Shown here piece by piece: positions 30,710-39,406 of a DNA stretch of 43,926 bases; positions within the stretch are counted from its first letter, which is position 1, and each line of letters starts with the position of its first letter. Source of the DNA: Lentimicrobiaceae bacterium (GTDB lineage: Bacteria > Bacteroidota > Bacteroidia > Bacteroidales > F082). The position numbers were made by a program, and so were the translations under genes. Location of the stretch: positions 1 through 43,926 of the forward strand of contig SUWT01000011.1 in the NCBI GenBank assembly GCA_015061335.1, in the 5' to 3' direction. Under the pieces are notes generated by a model. That model was not told where the DNA came from and ran no database searches. It was given only the letters and a program-made list of their open reading frames with translations.

Positions 30710-32653
30710 ATGAGAAAATACATATTGTTAATATTTATTATGATAATGAATATTGGATTATATGCCAATAATGAAAAACCTTTCGTAATTCCAGAGATAA
30801 AGCATTGGGAATCATACAGTGGCGATTTTATCATAACAAATAAGACACGAATAGTTTGTAACAGGAGCAATAAAGAATTGTTTGAAGTGGCGCAACTTTT
30901 GTCATCAGATTATGAAAAGATGTTCGGAATAAAACTTAAAGTAGAGGATAGAATTTCAAAAGGCGGCGTCATTAACTTTAATATTGTTAATAACGACAAC
31001 TATGGAGATGAAGCTTATTGTATTGACATTTACGAAAATGTAGTAATAACGGCAAATAGCATAAGAGGCGCAATCTGGGCGACGCGTACAATTCTGCAAA
31101 TCGCCGAACAGAATAATCAGTCGCTGCCCAAAGGAAGAATCATCGACTATCCTGATTATGAGATGCGTAGTTTCATGCTCGACTGCGGACGAAAATTCAT
31201 ACCGATACATTTCCTCCATGAATATGTAGATTTTATGTCATATTATAAGATGAATACATTTCATATCCATCTGAACGACAATGCTTTCAAACAATATTTC
31301 GATAATGATTGGAACAAGACACCTTCCGGTTTTCGTCTTGAAAGCGATTACTTTCCAGGACTGACATCGCGTGATGGTTATTACACAAAAGAAGAATTCA
31401 TTGAATTACAGAAACATGCGGAGAGAGTCGGTGTTGAGATAATTCCAGAGTTTGACGTCCCTGCTCATTCGTTGGCATTCGTTCATTACCGCCCTGAACT
31501 CGGTAGCAAAGAATATGGTTCCGATCATTTGGATTTATTTAAGGATGAGACATATAACTTCGTCGATTCCCTCTTTATGGAATATCTAGGAGGAGAGCAT
31601 CCCGTATTCATCGGACCTCGTTTTCATGTCGGAACTGACGAGTATTCAAATAAAGATAGCCTCGTCGTTGAGAAGTTTAGATATTTCACCGACCATTGCA
31701 TCAAAGAAGCAGAGAAATATGGAAAACAGGCTTGCATATGGGGAGCCTTGACTCATGCTAAAGGCGAAACGCCTGTGAAAGTTGAAAATGTCTTGATGTA
31801 TGCTTGGTATAATGGTTACGCTAACCCTCAGGATATGATTAACTTAGGTTACGATTTGATCAGCATTCCAGATGGACTGACATATATTGTTCCAGCAGCC
31901 GGATATTATTATGATTATCTCAACTGCAAATATCTTTATGAAAACTGGACGCCAGCAACGATTGGAAATCAGCAGTTTGAAGAAAGGCATCCTCAGATAA
32001 AAGGAGGCTCGTTCGCTGTCTGGAACGACCATGCCGGTAACGGTATAAGTTTCAAAGATATACATTACAGGGCATTTCCTGCTATGCAGACTATGTCAAC
32101 GAAAATGTGGACAGGGAGAAACACCACTTTCTCTTATGAAGATTTTGATGAAAAACGACTTTCATTAAGCGACGCGCCAGGATTGAATATCGCAGGACGT
32201 TTCAACGGAGACGAAAAAACAATATTAGAAATCAATGATTTAAAAAATAATTATGAGACTAACATAAAAGAAATCGGTTTTGATTATAGTGTTTCTTTCA
32301 ATATTGAATATATTGAGGAAGAAAAAGGCACCATACTTTTCAGTTCGCGTGACGCAGACTTTTATCTCTCCGACCCGATAGAAGGAAAATTAGGATTTTC
32401 CCGCGATGGTTATTTGAATACTTTCAATTTTAAATTTATACCAAAAGAGAATGTTAATGTGACAATAAAAGGAAATCAGGAGGTTACGGAATTATATATA
32501 GATGGGAAGTTGGAAGAGACTCTTGACAGACAGACGATTTTTCATAACGAAGGTAAGAGCAAGATGTATTATATTCGCACTCTTGTCTTTCCTCTTGAAG
32601 AAACTGGTGAATTCAAAAGCAAGATTACTAACTTGAAAGTCATTAACAAATAA
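30710..32653 (+). CDS. GH20 family hexosaminidase with C-terminal beta-sandwich
   Basis: A 647-aa exported enzyme (signal peptide about 1-20, LYAN; no lipobox). GH20b-like N-domain (about 25-145), then the TIM barrel with FMLDCGRKFIP, TFHIHLNDNAF and the catalytic pair Asp310-Glu311 in HVGTDEYSN. The last 150 residues form a LamG-like beta-sandwich that may bind sugar or protein. It differs from the GH20 enzyme at 13770-16016 in the barrel (HVGTDEY against HIGADEV) and lacks its discoidin-type tail, so it probably acts on another linkage; lacto-N-biosidase-like activity is one guess. Its stop codon is one base from that of the convergent histidine kinase gene. Confidence 0.86.
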   Translation: MRKYILLIFIMIMNIGLYANNEKPFVIPEIKHWESYSGDFIITNKTRIVCNRSNKELFEVAQLLSSDYEKMFGIKLKVEDRISKGGVINFNIVNNDNYGDEAYCIDIYENVVITANSIRGAIWATRTILQIAEQNNQSLPKGRIIDYPDYEMRSFMLDCGRKFIPIHFLHEYVDFMSYYKMNTFHIHLNDNAFKQYFDNDWNKTPSGFRLESDYFPGLTSRDGYYTKEEFIELQKHAERVGVEIIPEFDVPAHSLAFVHYRPELGSKEYGSDHLDLFKDETYNFVDSLFMEYLGGEHPVFIGPRFHVGTDEYSNKDSLVVEKFRYFTDHCIKEAEKYGKQACIWGALTHAKGETPVKVENVLMYAWYNGYANPQDMINLGYDLISIPDGLTYIVPAAGYYYDYLNCKYLYENWTPATIGNQQFEERHPQIKGGSFAVWNDHAGNGISFKDIHYRAFPAMQTMSTKMWTGRNTTFSYEDFDEKRLSLSDAPGLNIAGRFNGDEKTILEINDLKNNYETNIKEIGFDYSVSFNIEYIEEEKGTILFSSRDADFYLSDPIEGKLGFSRDGYLNTFNFKFIPKENVNVTIKGNQEVTELYIDGKLEETLDRQTIFHNEGKSKMYYIRTLVFPLEETGEFKSKITNLKVINK

Positions 32654-32654
32654 C

Positions 32655-33965
32655 TTATTCCATAATTATCAAGAAAGCGACTTTCTCGTCGGTGTTTCTC
32701 GATAAATGGATGGTTCCGCCGTGAAGACGAATTATCTGTCGCGACAACGCCAATCCGATTCCGGATCCGTCTTGTTTTGTGGTGAAGAAAGGCGTGAAGA
32801 TATTTTCCGCAATCTCATCAGAAATCTTTCCGCCGTTATTGCTTATCTCGATATAAATACGCTCTTCCGAATCTAAATGCGAATGAATCTCGATGAAATA
32901 TTCCTTATCGTCATTATTGTTTTCGCATGATTCCACAGCGTTTTTCATAAGATTGACAACGACTTGCGAAATTTGAGTTCTGTCGGCATAAAGCATAATG
33001 TCGTCAGGATTGATGTCGATTTTGATTTTTATCTTACCTGAATTAGTAAGAGCGACGGCATCAGCAAGCAATTCTTTTAAATAGAACGGCGCTTTCTGAG
33101 GTGGCGGAATACGAGTCACCTGACGGAACGAATTGACAAATTGCATAAGTCGGTCGCTCGTAGTATGAATTATCTCCAAGCCCTCTCCTACTTTCTTGGC
33201 GTCATCGAGATTGTTAATCAATGTGTTGCTTATAGAAGTTATCGGAGCTAAAGAATTCATGATTTCGTGAGTGAGAATGCGAGTGAGTTTCTCCCAGACT
33301 TCAGCTTCCTGATTATCGAGTTCCTTATTGATATTTCCTATCGTAACGACGCGTAAATTCTTCTCCTTATATTTTATTGCAGAGCAACTTAAAACGAGAT
33401 TCGTCTCTCCTATTTCCGTATAATATTTGACGCTCTTCTGTTCTGACGGCTTAATATTATTTAAGATTTCAACTAATTCTTCCGACTGCGATTTCAAATA
33501 TCCGACATGACTTATCATAGGCAGAGAGAATGTTTCCAAAACTTTAGAATTAGCATGAACCACAGTGCCGTTTTCCATAAGAAGCATGATTCCGATATTG
33601 GCACATTCCATTATCAGCTCGAAATTCTTCTCGTCTTCCCTGATGAGACGTTTCTTCTCGTCCATCACTTCTTTGATCTCGTTAAGCGACTGATTCACAA
33701 AAGCATTTTCCGTATGATTCGGATTGATGGTAAAACGAAAAGAATAATCGTCGTTTCTGACAGCTCTTATGATGAAACCAAGTCGGTCGATGATACCGGA
33801 ATAGACTGACAATAAACGTGAGATTGACATTATCATCAAAGGTAAGATGAAAATCAGCACGAACCACAATTTCAATGCGATAAATATTCCTGCCGCGATA
33901 CTCGTCGCAATCAGCAAAAAGATAAACCAGTTTATTCGGCGATATGAGACCTTACGTTTTTTCAT
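32655..33965 (-). CDS. membrane-bound sensor histidine kinase, NtrB/NtrY type
   Basis: A 436-aa kinase with two N-terminal membrane helices (about 12-30 and 32-50), a HAMP-like linker, a PAS-like domain (about 110-210), a phosphoacceptor domain with His233 in LTHEIMNSLAPI, and an ATPase domain with N box MKNAVESCEN and G boxes (GGKISDEIAENIF, GSGIGLALSRQI). The loop between the helices is only a few residues, so sensing is probably cytosolic or within the membrane. It overlaps the upstream NtrC-type regulator gene by 4 nt (ATGA), forming a cognate pair. Confidence 0.92.
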   Translation of the reverse strand: MKKRKVSYRRINWFIFLLIATSIAAGIFIALKLWFVLIFILPLMIMSISRLLSVYSGIIDRLGFIIRAVRNDDYSFRFTINPNHTENAFVNQSLNEIKEVMDEKKRLIREDEKNFELIMECANIGIMLLMENGTVVHANSKVLETFSLPMISHVGYLKSQSEELVEILNNIKPSEQKSVKYYTEIGETNLVLSCSAIKYKEKNLRVVTIGNINKELDNQEAEVWEKLTRILTHEIMNSLAPITSISNTLINNLDDAKKVGEGLEIIHTTSDRLMQFVNSFRQVTRIPPPQKAPFYLKELLADAVALTNSGKIKIKIDINPDDIMLYADRTQISQVVVNLMKNAVESCENNNDDKEYFIEIHSHLDSEERIYIEISNNGGKISDEIAENIFTPFFTTKQDGSGIGLALSRQIIRLHGGTIHLSRNTDEKVAFLIIME

Positions 33966-35299
33966 AAGCCGAAACGTTTGATCTTATTGTAAAGTGTCTG
34001 ACGAGTGATGCCAAGTTTCTGAGCTACAATAGATAGATTGCCGTCGCAAGAATCCATCGCGTCGGAAATAGCTTTACGTTCAACTTCTTCGAGCGTCATA
34101 TCTTTGTTAGAAGATGCGACTTTCGTTGTAGAATATAATCCGAGATGTTCAGGTTTTATGACATTGTCGTCGCACATAATCACGGCTTTTTCCATCGTAT
34201 GTTGAAGCTCTCTGATGTTGCCGTCCCATGAATGCGAGATGAGACTTTCTTTTGCAGAATCTGAGATAGCAAGATTATCCTTCTTATATTTCTCAGAATA
34301 ACGTTTCAGGAACATCTCCGCAAGAGGAATTATATCTTCCCTCCTATTACGTAAAGGCGGAATATTGATATGTATAGTATTGATTCTAAACAATAAATCC
34401 TGACGGAAATCACCTTTTTCCGACATCTCAAAAAGGTCGCGGTTTGTAGCGGTGATGAGACGAATGTCGATATTGACAGGATTATTAGTTCCGAGACGAG
34501 TAATGCTTCTATTTTGTAAGGCTGTCAGAAGTTTAGCTTGCAGATGCAGAGGCATATTGGCGATTTCGTCCATGAAGAGCGTTGAGTTGTTGGCGGCTTC
34601 CATCTTACCTTCTCTGTCGGAATGAGCGTCGGTGAAAGCACCTTTCTTATGACCGAAGAGCTCGCTCTCGAACAAAGTATCAGGAATCGCGCCCATATCG
34701 AGACTTATCATCTCTCTGCCACAACGAGTTGAAAGAGCGTGAATCTCACGAGCGAGCACCTCCTTGCCCGTGCCGTTCTCGCCGGTAATCAAGATATTAG
34801 CATCGGTAGCAGCGACACGTTCCACGATATTTCTGATACGCATCATCTCCGGAGAGTTACCCCAGAACATCTGAGACGCCACAGGAGTGACGTCTTTACG
34901 TAACTTCTTGCCTTTACCTTCGTTATAAGCATTGAGGAGGGTCTCGATAAGTTTCTCGTTGTTCCATGGTTTCACTATGAAGTCGAAGGCGCCGTCTTTC
35001 ATGGCACGCACAGCAAGATCCACATCAGCGTAAGCGGTGAAGAGCACGACTTTCAGTTTAGGGAATTTGGAATTCACTTCGTTGAGCCAGAAAATACCTT
35101 CGTTGCCCGTATTTATCCCAGCGTGGAAATTCATGTCGAGAAGCAGCACATCAGGATTATCTGTCTGTATTGTGGATATGAGCGAAGCGGGAGACGGAAG
35201 AGTAATTACTTTCTCGAAATAATTCTCTGTCAGCATCTTGACAGCCGACAATATATTTTTGTTATCATCAACGATAAGGAGTTTACCTTTTTTGGACAT
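33962..35299 (-). CDS. sigma-54-dependent response regulator, NtrC family
   Basis: A 445-aa activator of RpoN promoters. Receiver domain with phospho-Asp55 (LLLDMNF), Thr88 and Lys110; AAA+ domain with Walker A GENGTGKE (173-180), Walker B LFMDEI (241-246) and the sigma-54 contact loop reading GAFTDA (220-225) instead of GAFTGA; C-terminal Fis-type HTH (about 403-445, AQKLGITRQTLYNKIK). Partner of the downstream kinase (ATGA overlap). It lies 8 nt behind a 65-aa ORF and the ClpP-fold protease gene, so it may share their transcript. It is richer in G+C than the genes around it. Target genes cannot be told from here. Confidence 0.93.
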   Translation of the reverse strand: MSKKGKLLIVDDNKNILSAVKMLTENYFEKVITLPSPASLISTIQTDNPDVLLLDMNFHAGINTGNEGIFWLNEVNSKFPKLKVVLFTAYADVDLAVRAMKDGAFDFIVKPWNNEKLIETLLNAYNEGKGKKLRKDVTPVASQMFWGNSPEMMRIRNIVERVAATDANILITGENGTGKEVLAREIHALSTRCGREMISLDMGAIPDTLFESELFGHKKGAFTDAHSDREGKMEAANNSTLFMDEIANMPLHLQAKLLTALQNRSITRLGTNNPVNIDIRLITATNRDLFEMSEKGDFRQDLLFRINTIHINIPPLRNRREDIIPLAEMFLKRYSEKYKKDNLAISDSAKESLISHSWDGNIRELQHTMEKAVIMCDDNVIKPEHLGLYSTTKVASSNKDMTLEEVERKAISDAMDSCDGNLSIVAQKLGITRQTLYNKIKRFGL

Positions 35300-35307
35300 A
35301 ACATTTT

Positions 35308-35505
35308 CTAATTGATAATATAATTATTTTGGATACTATTTGAAACATCTTCTATTGTTTGCAAATTATACCCTCGTGATTTTGCCATTCCTCTATCAAT
35401 CATTTTCTCAAAATCTTCAACCGATTTTTCATATCTTTTTATCGTCTCAACATCATTTTGAGAGAACTTATAGTTTTCCAAAACATCATTTATTTTATCT
35501 TCCAT
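35308..35505 (-). CDS. small acidic helical protein paired with the ClpP-fold protease, unknown function
   Basis: I do not recognise a named family. The 65-aa product is mostly helical and charged: an N-terminal helix (DKINDVLENYKF), a second helix (VETIKRYEKSVEDFEKMIDRG) and a conserved-looking tail MAKSRGYNLQTIEDV. Short proteins with a KSRGYNLQTIE-like tail occur as partners of other accessory genes in Bacteroidota, as far as I recall. Its ATG is one base after the stop of the protease gene, and its stop is 8 nt before the NtrC-type gene. A protease adaptor or antitoxin-like role is conceivable but unproven. Confidence 0.7.
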   Translation of the reverse strand: MEDKINDVLENYKFSQNDVETIKRYEKSVEDFEKMIDRGMAKSRGYNLQTIEDVSNSIQNNYIIN

Positions 35506-35506
35506 T

Positions 35507-36364
35507 TTACATATACTTTCTTGTTTGTATAAAAATGTTTAATCCGTATTTGTTTATCATATCTTTCGATAAATTATAATATCTACGAATTATTCTTCTA
35601 AGATCTTCTTTGTCGCTAAAATCCTCTATTTTCAATTTTAGGTTTTCCAATTCTTCTATACATATAGGTCTTCCATGTGATTTCCAAATATTATTGTCGC
35701 CGAGTCTATCTGCAATTTCTTCTGCTCTGTCTTCTTTCTCTTTTTTTGTAACCGGATCCCCATTACTATGTTTATTCCAGTTTTTAAACTTATATTTAAC
35801 AAGCCATTTTTTCAACAATGTTATTGTCAATTCTTTAGCTTGCTCATATGCTCTTAATTCAGCCAAGTCAAAATCTTTAAGGATTAAGAATTCAGCATTT
35901 GTCAAAGTACCATTTTTTGCTTTTTCAATCAAACTATTTACTTTATCCAAATAACCTAATGCAGGTACGAATTTGCCTTCCTTATTTTTAACCTGTGGAT
36001 CTATCGGTCCCAATACAGAAAAAAAATCCATCCATATCTCATCACCGCTCATACAAAAAATAGTACCAGCACTATATGCGTAATCTGGAACAATAAATGA
36101 CACTTTTTTGTAATGTTTTCGAATTATGTTCACATAACGCTCGACTGCCATCGCGCTACCTCCTGTAGTTGTAATCACAACACTTAAAGTATCTCTTTTA
36201 TCAGGATCATTTGCCAATTCCTCAATTATATCAAGAAAAATATTTTCGTTCCCATCAACAATTGGACCCGAATAACACAACACATCAGTATCAGTTATTC
36301 TTTCGAGTTCTAATAATGTATTAGAAATCATTTCCTTAAGAGCCTTATCCACTAAATTTTCCAT
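35507..36364 (-). CDS. SDH-family Clp-fold serine proteinase
   Basis: A 285-aa cytosolic protein with ClpP/SppA-like crotonase fold. Visible motifs: VVITTTGGSAMAVERY (oxyanion region, about 62-77), nucleophile Ser98 in DYAYSAGTIFCMSGDEIWMD, and SVLGPIDPQV (about 116-125), the signature of the SDH_sah (serine dehydrogenase proteinase) group. No signal peptide. The start is ATG 36362-36364 (MENLVDKA); a longer reading from a TTG runs into the promoter box TATCTTTG (36392-36399). First gene of the run protease, 65-aa protein, NtrC-type regulator, kinase. Substrate unknown; such proteases also occur in accessory loci. Confidence 0.85.
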   Translation of the reverse strand: MENLVDKALKEMISNTLLELERITDTDVLCYSGPIVDGNENIFLDIIEELANDPDKRDTLSVVITTTGGSAMAVERYVNIIRKHYKKVSFIVPDYAYSAGTIFCMSGDEIWMDFFSVLGPIDPQVKNKEGKFVPALGYLDKVNSLIEKAKNGTLTNAEFLILKDFDLAELRAYEQAKELTITLLKKWLVKYKFKNWNKHSNGDPVTKKEKEDRAEEIADRLGDNNIWKSHGRPICIEELENLKLKIEDFSDKEDLRRIIRRYYNLSKDMINKYGLNIFIQTRKYM

Positions 36365-36391
36365 ACTTATTCTGATTTTAGAGTTCAGCAA

Positions 36392-36399
36392 CAAAGATA
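36392..36399 (-). promoter_or_regulatory. -7 box of the protease operon promoter
   Basis: TATCTTTG on the minus strand, 27 nt before the ATG at 36364. Confidence 0.6.
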
Positions 36400-36512
36400 A
36401 TATTTTTTATTTTATGATGCCATAATGTTTTATAGTTTTTTCAATTAAATCCCAGAACTATTTTTCTTAAGAATTTTTAACTCTAACTTAATGATTTTTA
36501 ACATAAAAACAC

Positions 36513-36543
36513 TTGACTTTTCTTTAATTTCACATTATCTTTG
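36513..36543 (+). promoter_or_regulatory. promoter toward the RhuM-like gene, full consensus
   Basis: TTG (36513-36515), 20-bp spacer, TATCTTTG (36536-36543). The implied leader of about 180 nt carries both heptamer arrays. Confidence 0.75.
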
Positions 36544-36580
36544 CAAAGTAATAAGTCAATGGACTTTCACCACTTTTTAG

Positions 36581-36608
36581 TTTAGAGTTTAGAGTTTAGG
36601 GTTTAGAG
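36581..36608. repeat. tandem heptamer array, TTTAGAG x4
   Basis: TTTAGAG, TTTAGAG, TTTAGGG, TTTAGAG without gaps, preceded by a partial unit. Confidence 0.88.
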
Positions 36609-36656
36609 TAGTTTTAAAGTTGAGGGTTTTAAGTTTTTAAGTTTATTGAAATCCAA

Positions 36657-36684
36657 CCTTAAACATTAAACTTTAAGCCTTAAA
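36657..36684. repeat. tandem heptamer array, CCTTAAA/CATTAAA x4
   Basis: CCTTAAA, CATTAAA, CTTTAAG, CCTTAAA without gaps; on the opposite strand these read TTTAAGG-like and so mirror the array at 36581-36608. Confidence 0.82.
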
Positions 36685-36728
36685 CCAAATTATTAAATTT
36701 TCATTTAATTGTTGAAAGGAGTTTTTGT

Positions 36729-37283
36729 ATGGAAACAAATGAAAAAATCGTCATCTATCAGACTATAGATGGAGAGACTTCTATCGATGTAAGATTAGAA
36801 GGTGAAACGGTGTGGTTGTCACAATCCCAGTTATCAGAATTATTCAAGACCGATAGAACATCTATTTTAAAGCACATTAAAAACATTTACAAAACAGAGG
36901 AATTAGATGAAAAATCAACTTGTGCATTTTTTGCACAGGTTCGTGAAGAAGGCACAAGAATTGTCACTCGACAAATTCCTTATTACAATCTTGATATGAT
37001 AATATCAGTTGGTTACAGAGTTAATTCCAAACGTGGAACGCAATTCCGTATTTGGGCTAACAAGGTTCTTAAAGATTATCTGATTAAAGGTTATGCCATC
37101 AACGACAAAATCACTCAGAAGAAATACAATGAGTTGTCGCAATTAGTTCATATTTTGGGACGTACAATTAATTCCCAACCAGAATTGTCAAACCAAGAAA
37201 ATTTGGATCTTGTTAATGTGGTAACAGATATGTTTATCTCACATCAGCTTCTTTATAATAAATATATTTTCCGTCACGAATAA
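36729..37283 (+). pseudogene. truncated RhuM-family protein
   Basis: The 184-aa reading frame begins as a clear RhuM (COG3943) protein: VIYQTIDGETSIDVRLEGET, WLSQSQLSELFKTDRTSI (HTH-like), YYNLDMIISVGYRVNSKRG and FRIWANKVLKDYLIKGYAIND. Full members have about 330 aa with a further domain after the position of NLDLVNVVTD. Here the homologous part stops at about residue 167 and the last 17 codons (MFISHQLLYNK...) are the antisense of the C-terminal codons of the convergent S41 gene, with a 50-nt overlap. This looks like 3' loss by rearrangement. It has an intact promoter, so a shortened DNA-binding protein may still be made. Confidence 0.75.
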
Positions 37284-39243
37284 GTTGAAGAGTGTAATTT
37301 AAGATGGCGTCACCGTTGGAAAATGATAGTTCCTCTGGTGTGAAGTTGACGTGATAATCAGGCATAACACCGCGACCGTATGGAAAACGTTCATCAACGA
37401 CTGTGTCAAACACCACCTTGATTATCGGGATTTGTATGGTGATATGAGAATTCGGCAGATGATACTGAGTGAAATTCATTGCTTTCATAAAATGATACGT
37501 GGAACCTGTCTCTCGTCCTACGATGACACCTCTGTTCTCTTTCTTGACCCAACCTGCCAAGCATGTGGATGCAGAGAACGAACTCTCATTGGTGAGAACA
37601 TATAATCGTCCTTTGTAGTTAACCAAAGTGTCTGGTTCTATCCATCTCGGATTGTCATTCACAAAACCGCCGCCATCAGGAAGTGCTTCGTAGTCAGGAA
37701 ATAAATCATCAGGATTGGTGTCGATAGGACAGTTGCCATAGCATTGAACCGATTTGTTATTGATGAATTTACGAAGACTTGTGCAGAAAGGCTTCTGTGC
37801 GAGATATGAATAAATATCTTCCGCTATCGCCGACGGTCCTCCGCGATTGTAGCGAATGTCGAGAATCAGATGTGAAATGTTGTCAACGGTGAGTTTAGAG
37901 AATATTTCCGCTATCTGCTCTTGTTCTATGTCGTTTAATTCAAATGTATGAAGCGCAATGTAAGCTACGGTGTCGGAAATCATCTCAAATTCAAAATTAG
38001 CTTTTTCATTTATGTGGAGATGTCGATATTGATATTCAAGCCATTTAGGTTCGCGAGCCGGATCATTTGGGGTCATCTGCTCTATGAGTTTCGTCTCGCC
38101 GTCGGCAAAAGTTAACGTCAGATTATAATCCTTGGCAATAAGACCACAATAATAGGTATCCATGCTATTCAGCAACATATAATCGCCATAGCTCTTGACA
38201 AATCCATCGGCGAAGGCGACATATTCCAACAAGATATTTTTCAGCGAGTCGGCAGGAATGCCATTCACAGAAATGACTTCCTTTCCAAGATAGTCTTTAT
38301 ATCGGGAAACGGCACGCCACACCTTCAGAGTGTCGTTAAACCAACCTATACATACAGAAGGATACCTTTTATCAGCAGTTTCCTTTATCTTCGATTCCGA
38401 GATGATAGTCGTGTGACTATCTCGCACCTTACCGATTATCTTGGTAATCAATATCTCAAAGTCACTTATAGAAATGGAGTCATTTATTGAAGACATCTGA
38501 TTTTTTATATATCTATCGAACTCCTCTTTCGGAGTGTAGTCGTATAATCCAGGGAAAGATTCATTCAAGGCGGTCATCATGCCGTTAATATCGTTTTGAG
38601 CTTCTTCGTCATTAAGATATTGTTTATCATTTATCTTTGGAGGGATAAAAGTCGTTTCCAATCCGAAAGGCGTCATAGGGTCAAGACTATTCGAGTTTTT
38701 AGAGATGCTGACACTAATACAAGGCTGTTTGATTTTTCTGTAAAGATAACCCACAGTTCCTAAAGTGTCGCCACGATGTATTTTCTCGCCGGTCTTTATC
38801 AGACGAATAGGACGCATTCCGTCAATACTGACTTTCTCTCCATCAGGAGTCACAATAGAGACACTCAAACATAAATTATGTATTTTTTCTGGAGTCATAT
38901 TTCTCTTTCCAAGGAAAAGCAGGGAATCCTGTTCATAATTACCCGTTTGCTGTCTAAAGATTTGAACCGAACATAGATAGCTGTCGTGATAATTCAATGA
39001 TGCAAAAGATACAGTGCCGTCAACAGGAGAAATGACGGGCGTTCCCAATTCAGCACCGATAATCAAATCACCAAAGACCAACTCGGCATTTGACTGCATG
39101 TCGGTTACTCCGATATAGTCTTGCGGACGATAGAGAATGTCATCACCTGCTTGTTTCTCCGGGATTGGCCAGAGATATTTTTCTTGTGAGAAAGCGATAT
39201 TGGCAATAAAAAGAAAAACCACGATAATAATTTTTGTTTTCAT
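37234..39243 (-). CDS. exported fusion of a degenerate M23 domain and an S41 peptidase
   Basis: A 669-aa protein with an SPI signal (about 1-19, AFSQ). Residues about 30-200 have the beta-fold of LytM/M23 endopeptidases (IGAELGTPVISPVDGTVSF; KIHRGDTLGTVGYLYRK), but the zinc-ligand HxxxD and HxH motifs are absent. Residues about 215-660 are an S41 (tail-specific) peptidase: helical cap, PDZ-like EVISVNGIPA (about 322-331), core YIALHTFELND and LILDIRYNRGGPSA, and nucleophile Ser557 in TNESSFSAST. The dead M23 part may be a peptidoglycan- or protein-binding module. Single gene; its 3' end overlaps the truncated RhuM frame. Confidence 0.85.
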   Translation of the reverse strand: MKTKIIIVVFLFIANIAFSQEKYLWPIPEKQAGDDILYRPQDYIGVTDMQSNAELVFGDLIIGAELGTPVISPVDGTVSFASLNYHDSYLCSVQIFRQQTGNYEQDSLLFLGKRNMTPEKIHNLCLSVSIVTPDGEKVSIDGMRPIRLIKTGEKIHRGDTLGTVGYLYRKIKQPCISVSISKNSNSLDPMTPFGLETTFIPPKINDKQYLNDEEAQNDINGMMTALNESFPGLYDYTPKEEFDRYIKNQMSSINDSISISDFEILITKIIGKVRDSHTTIISESKIKETADKRYPSVCIGWFNDTLKVWRAVSRYKDYLGKEVISVNGIPADSLKNILLEYVAFADGFVKSYGDYMLLNSMDTYYCGLIAKDYNLTLTFADGETKLIEQMTPNDPAREPKWLEYQYRHLHINEKANFEFEMISDTVAYIALHTFELNDIEQEQIAEIFSKLTVDNISHLILDIRYNRGGPSAIAEDIYSYLAQKPFCTSLRKFINNKSVQCYGNCPIDTNPDDLFPDYEALPDGGGFVNDNPRWIEPDTLVNYKGRLYVLTNESSFSASTCLAGWVKKENRGVIVGRETGSTYHFMKAMNFTQYHLPNSHITIQIPIIKVVFDTVVDERFPYGRGVMPDYHVNFTPEELSFSNGDAILNYTLQLIRDGKYIYYKEADVR

Positions 39244-39406
39244 ATATCAATGTGATTATAGATTTCGAAAACAAAAATATCTTATTTCTCATATTGTAAA
39301 AAACACATTCCAAACTATCACAAGTTATACAAAGCACAAGATATTGAATATCACAAATATATACAAAGATATATTCCAAACTTTTCAAACAAAGAATACA
39401 AATATT

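Larger units (their letters stand above)
36395..36728. other. divergent intergenic region with promoter and heptamer repeats
   Basis: No gene is seen. It holds the protease promoter (left end), a consensus promoter toward the RhuM-like gene (36513-36543) and two heptamer arrays (36581-36608 and 36657-36684). Confidence 0.7.

Noticed and set aside
32651-32657. Unusual one-base gap between convergent GH20 and kinase genes as a sign of fusion or frameshift
   Set aside because: Both proteins end in normal family C-termini, so it is just tight convergent packing, though no terminator fits between them.
36365-36394. N-terminal extension of the ClpP-fold protease from a TTG
   Set aside because: It begins next to the promoter box TATCTTTG and would be untranscribed or nearly leaderless; ATG at 36364 chosen.
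36581-36608. Telomere-like TTTAGGG repeats suggesting eukaryotic contamination
   Set aside because: Only one of four units is TTTAGGG, and the flanks are bacterial genes and promoters; it is one of several short heptamer arrays.
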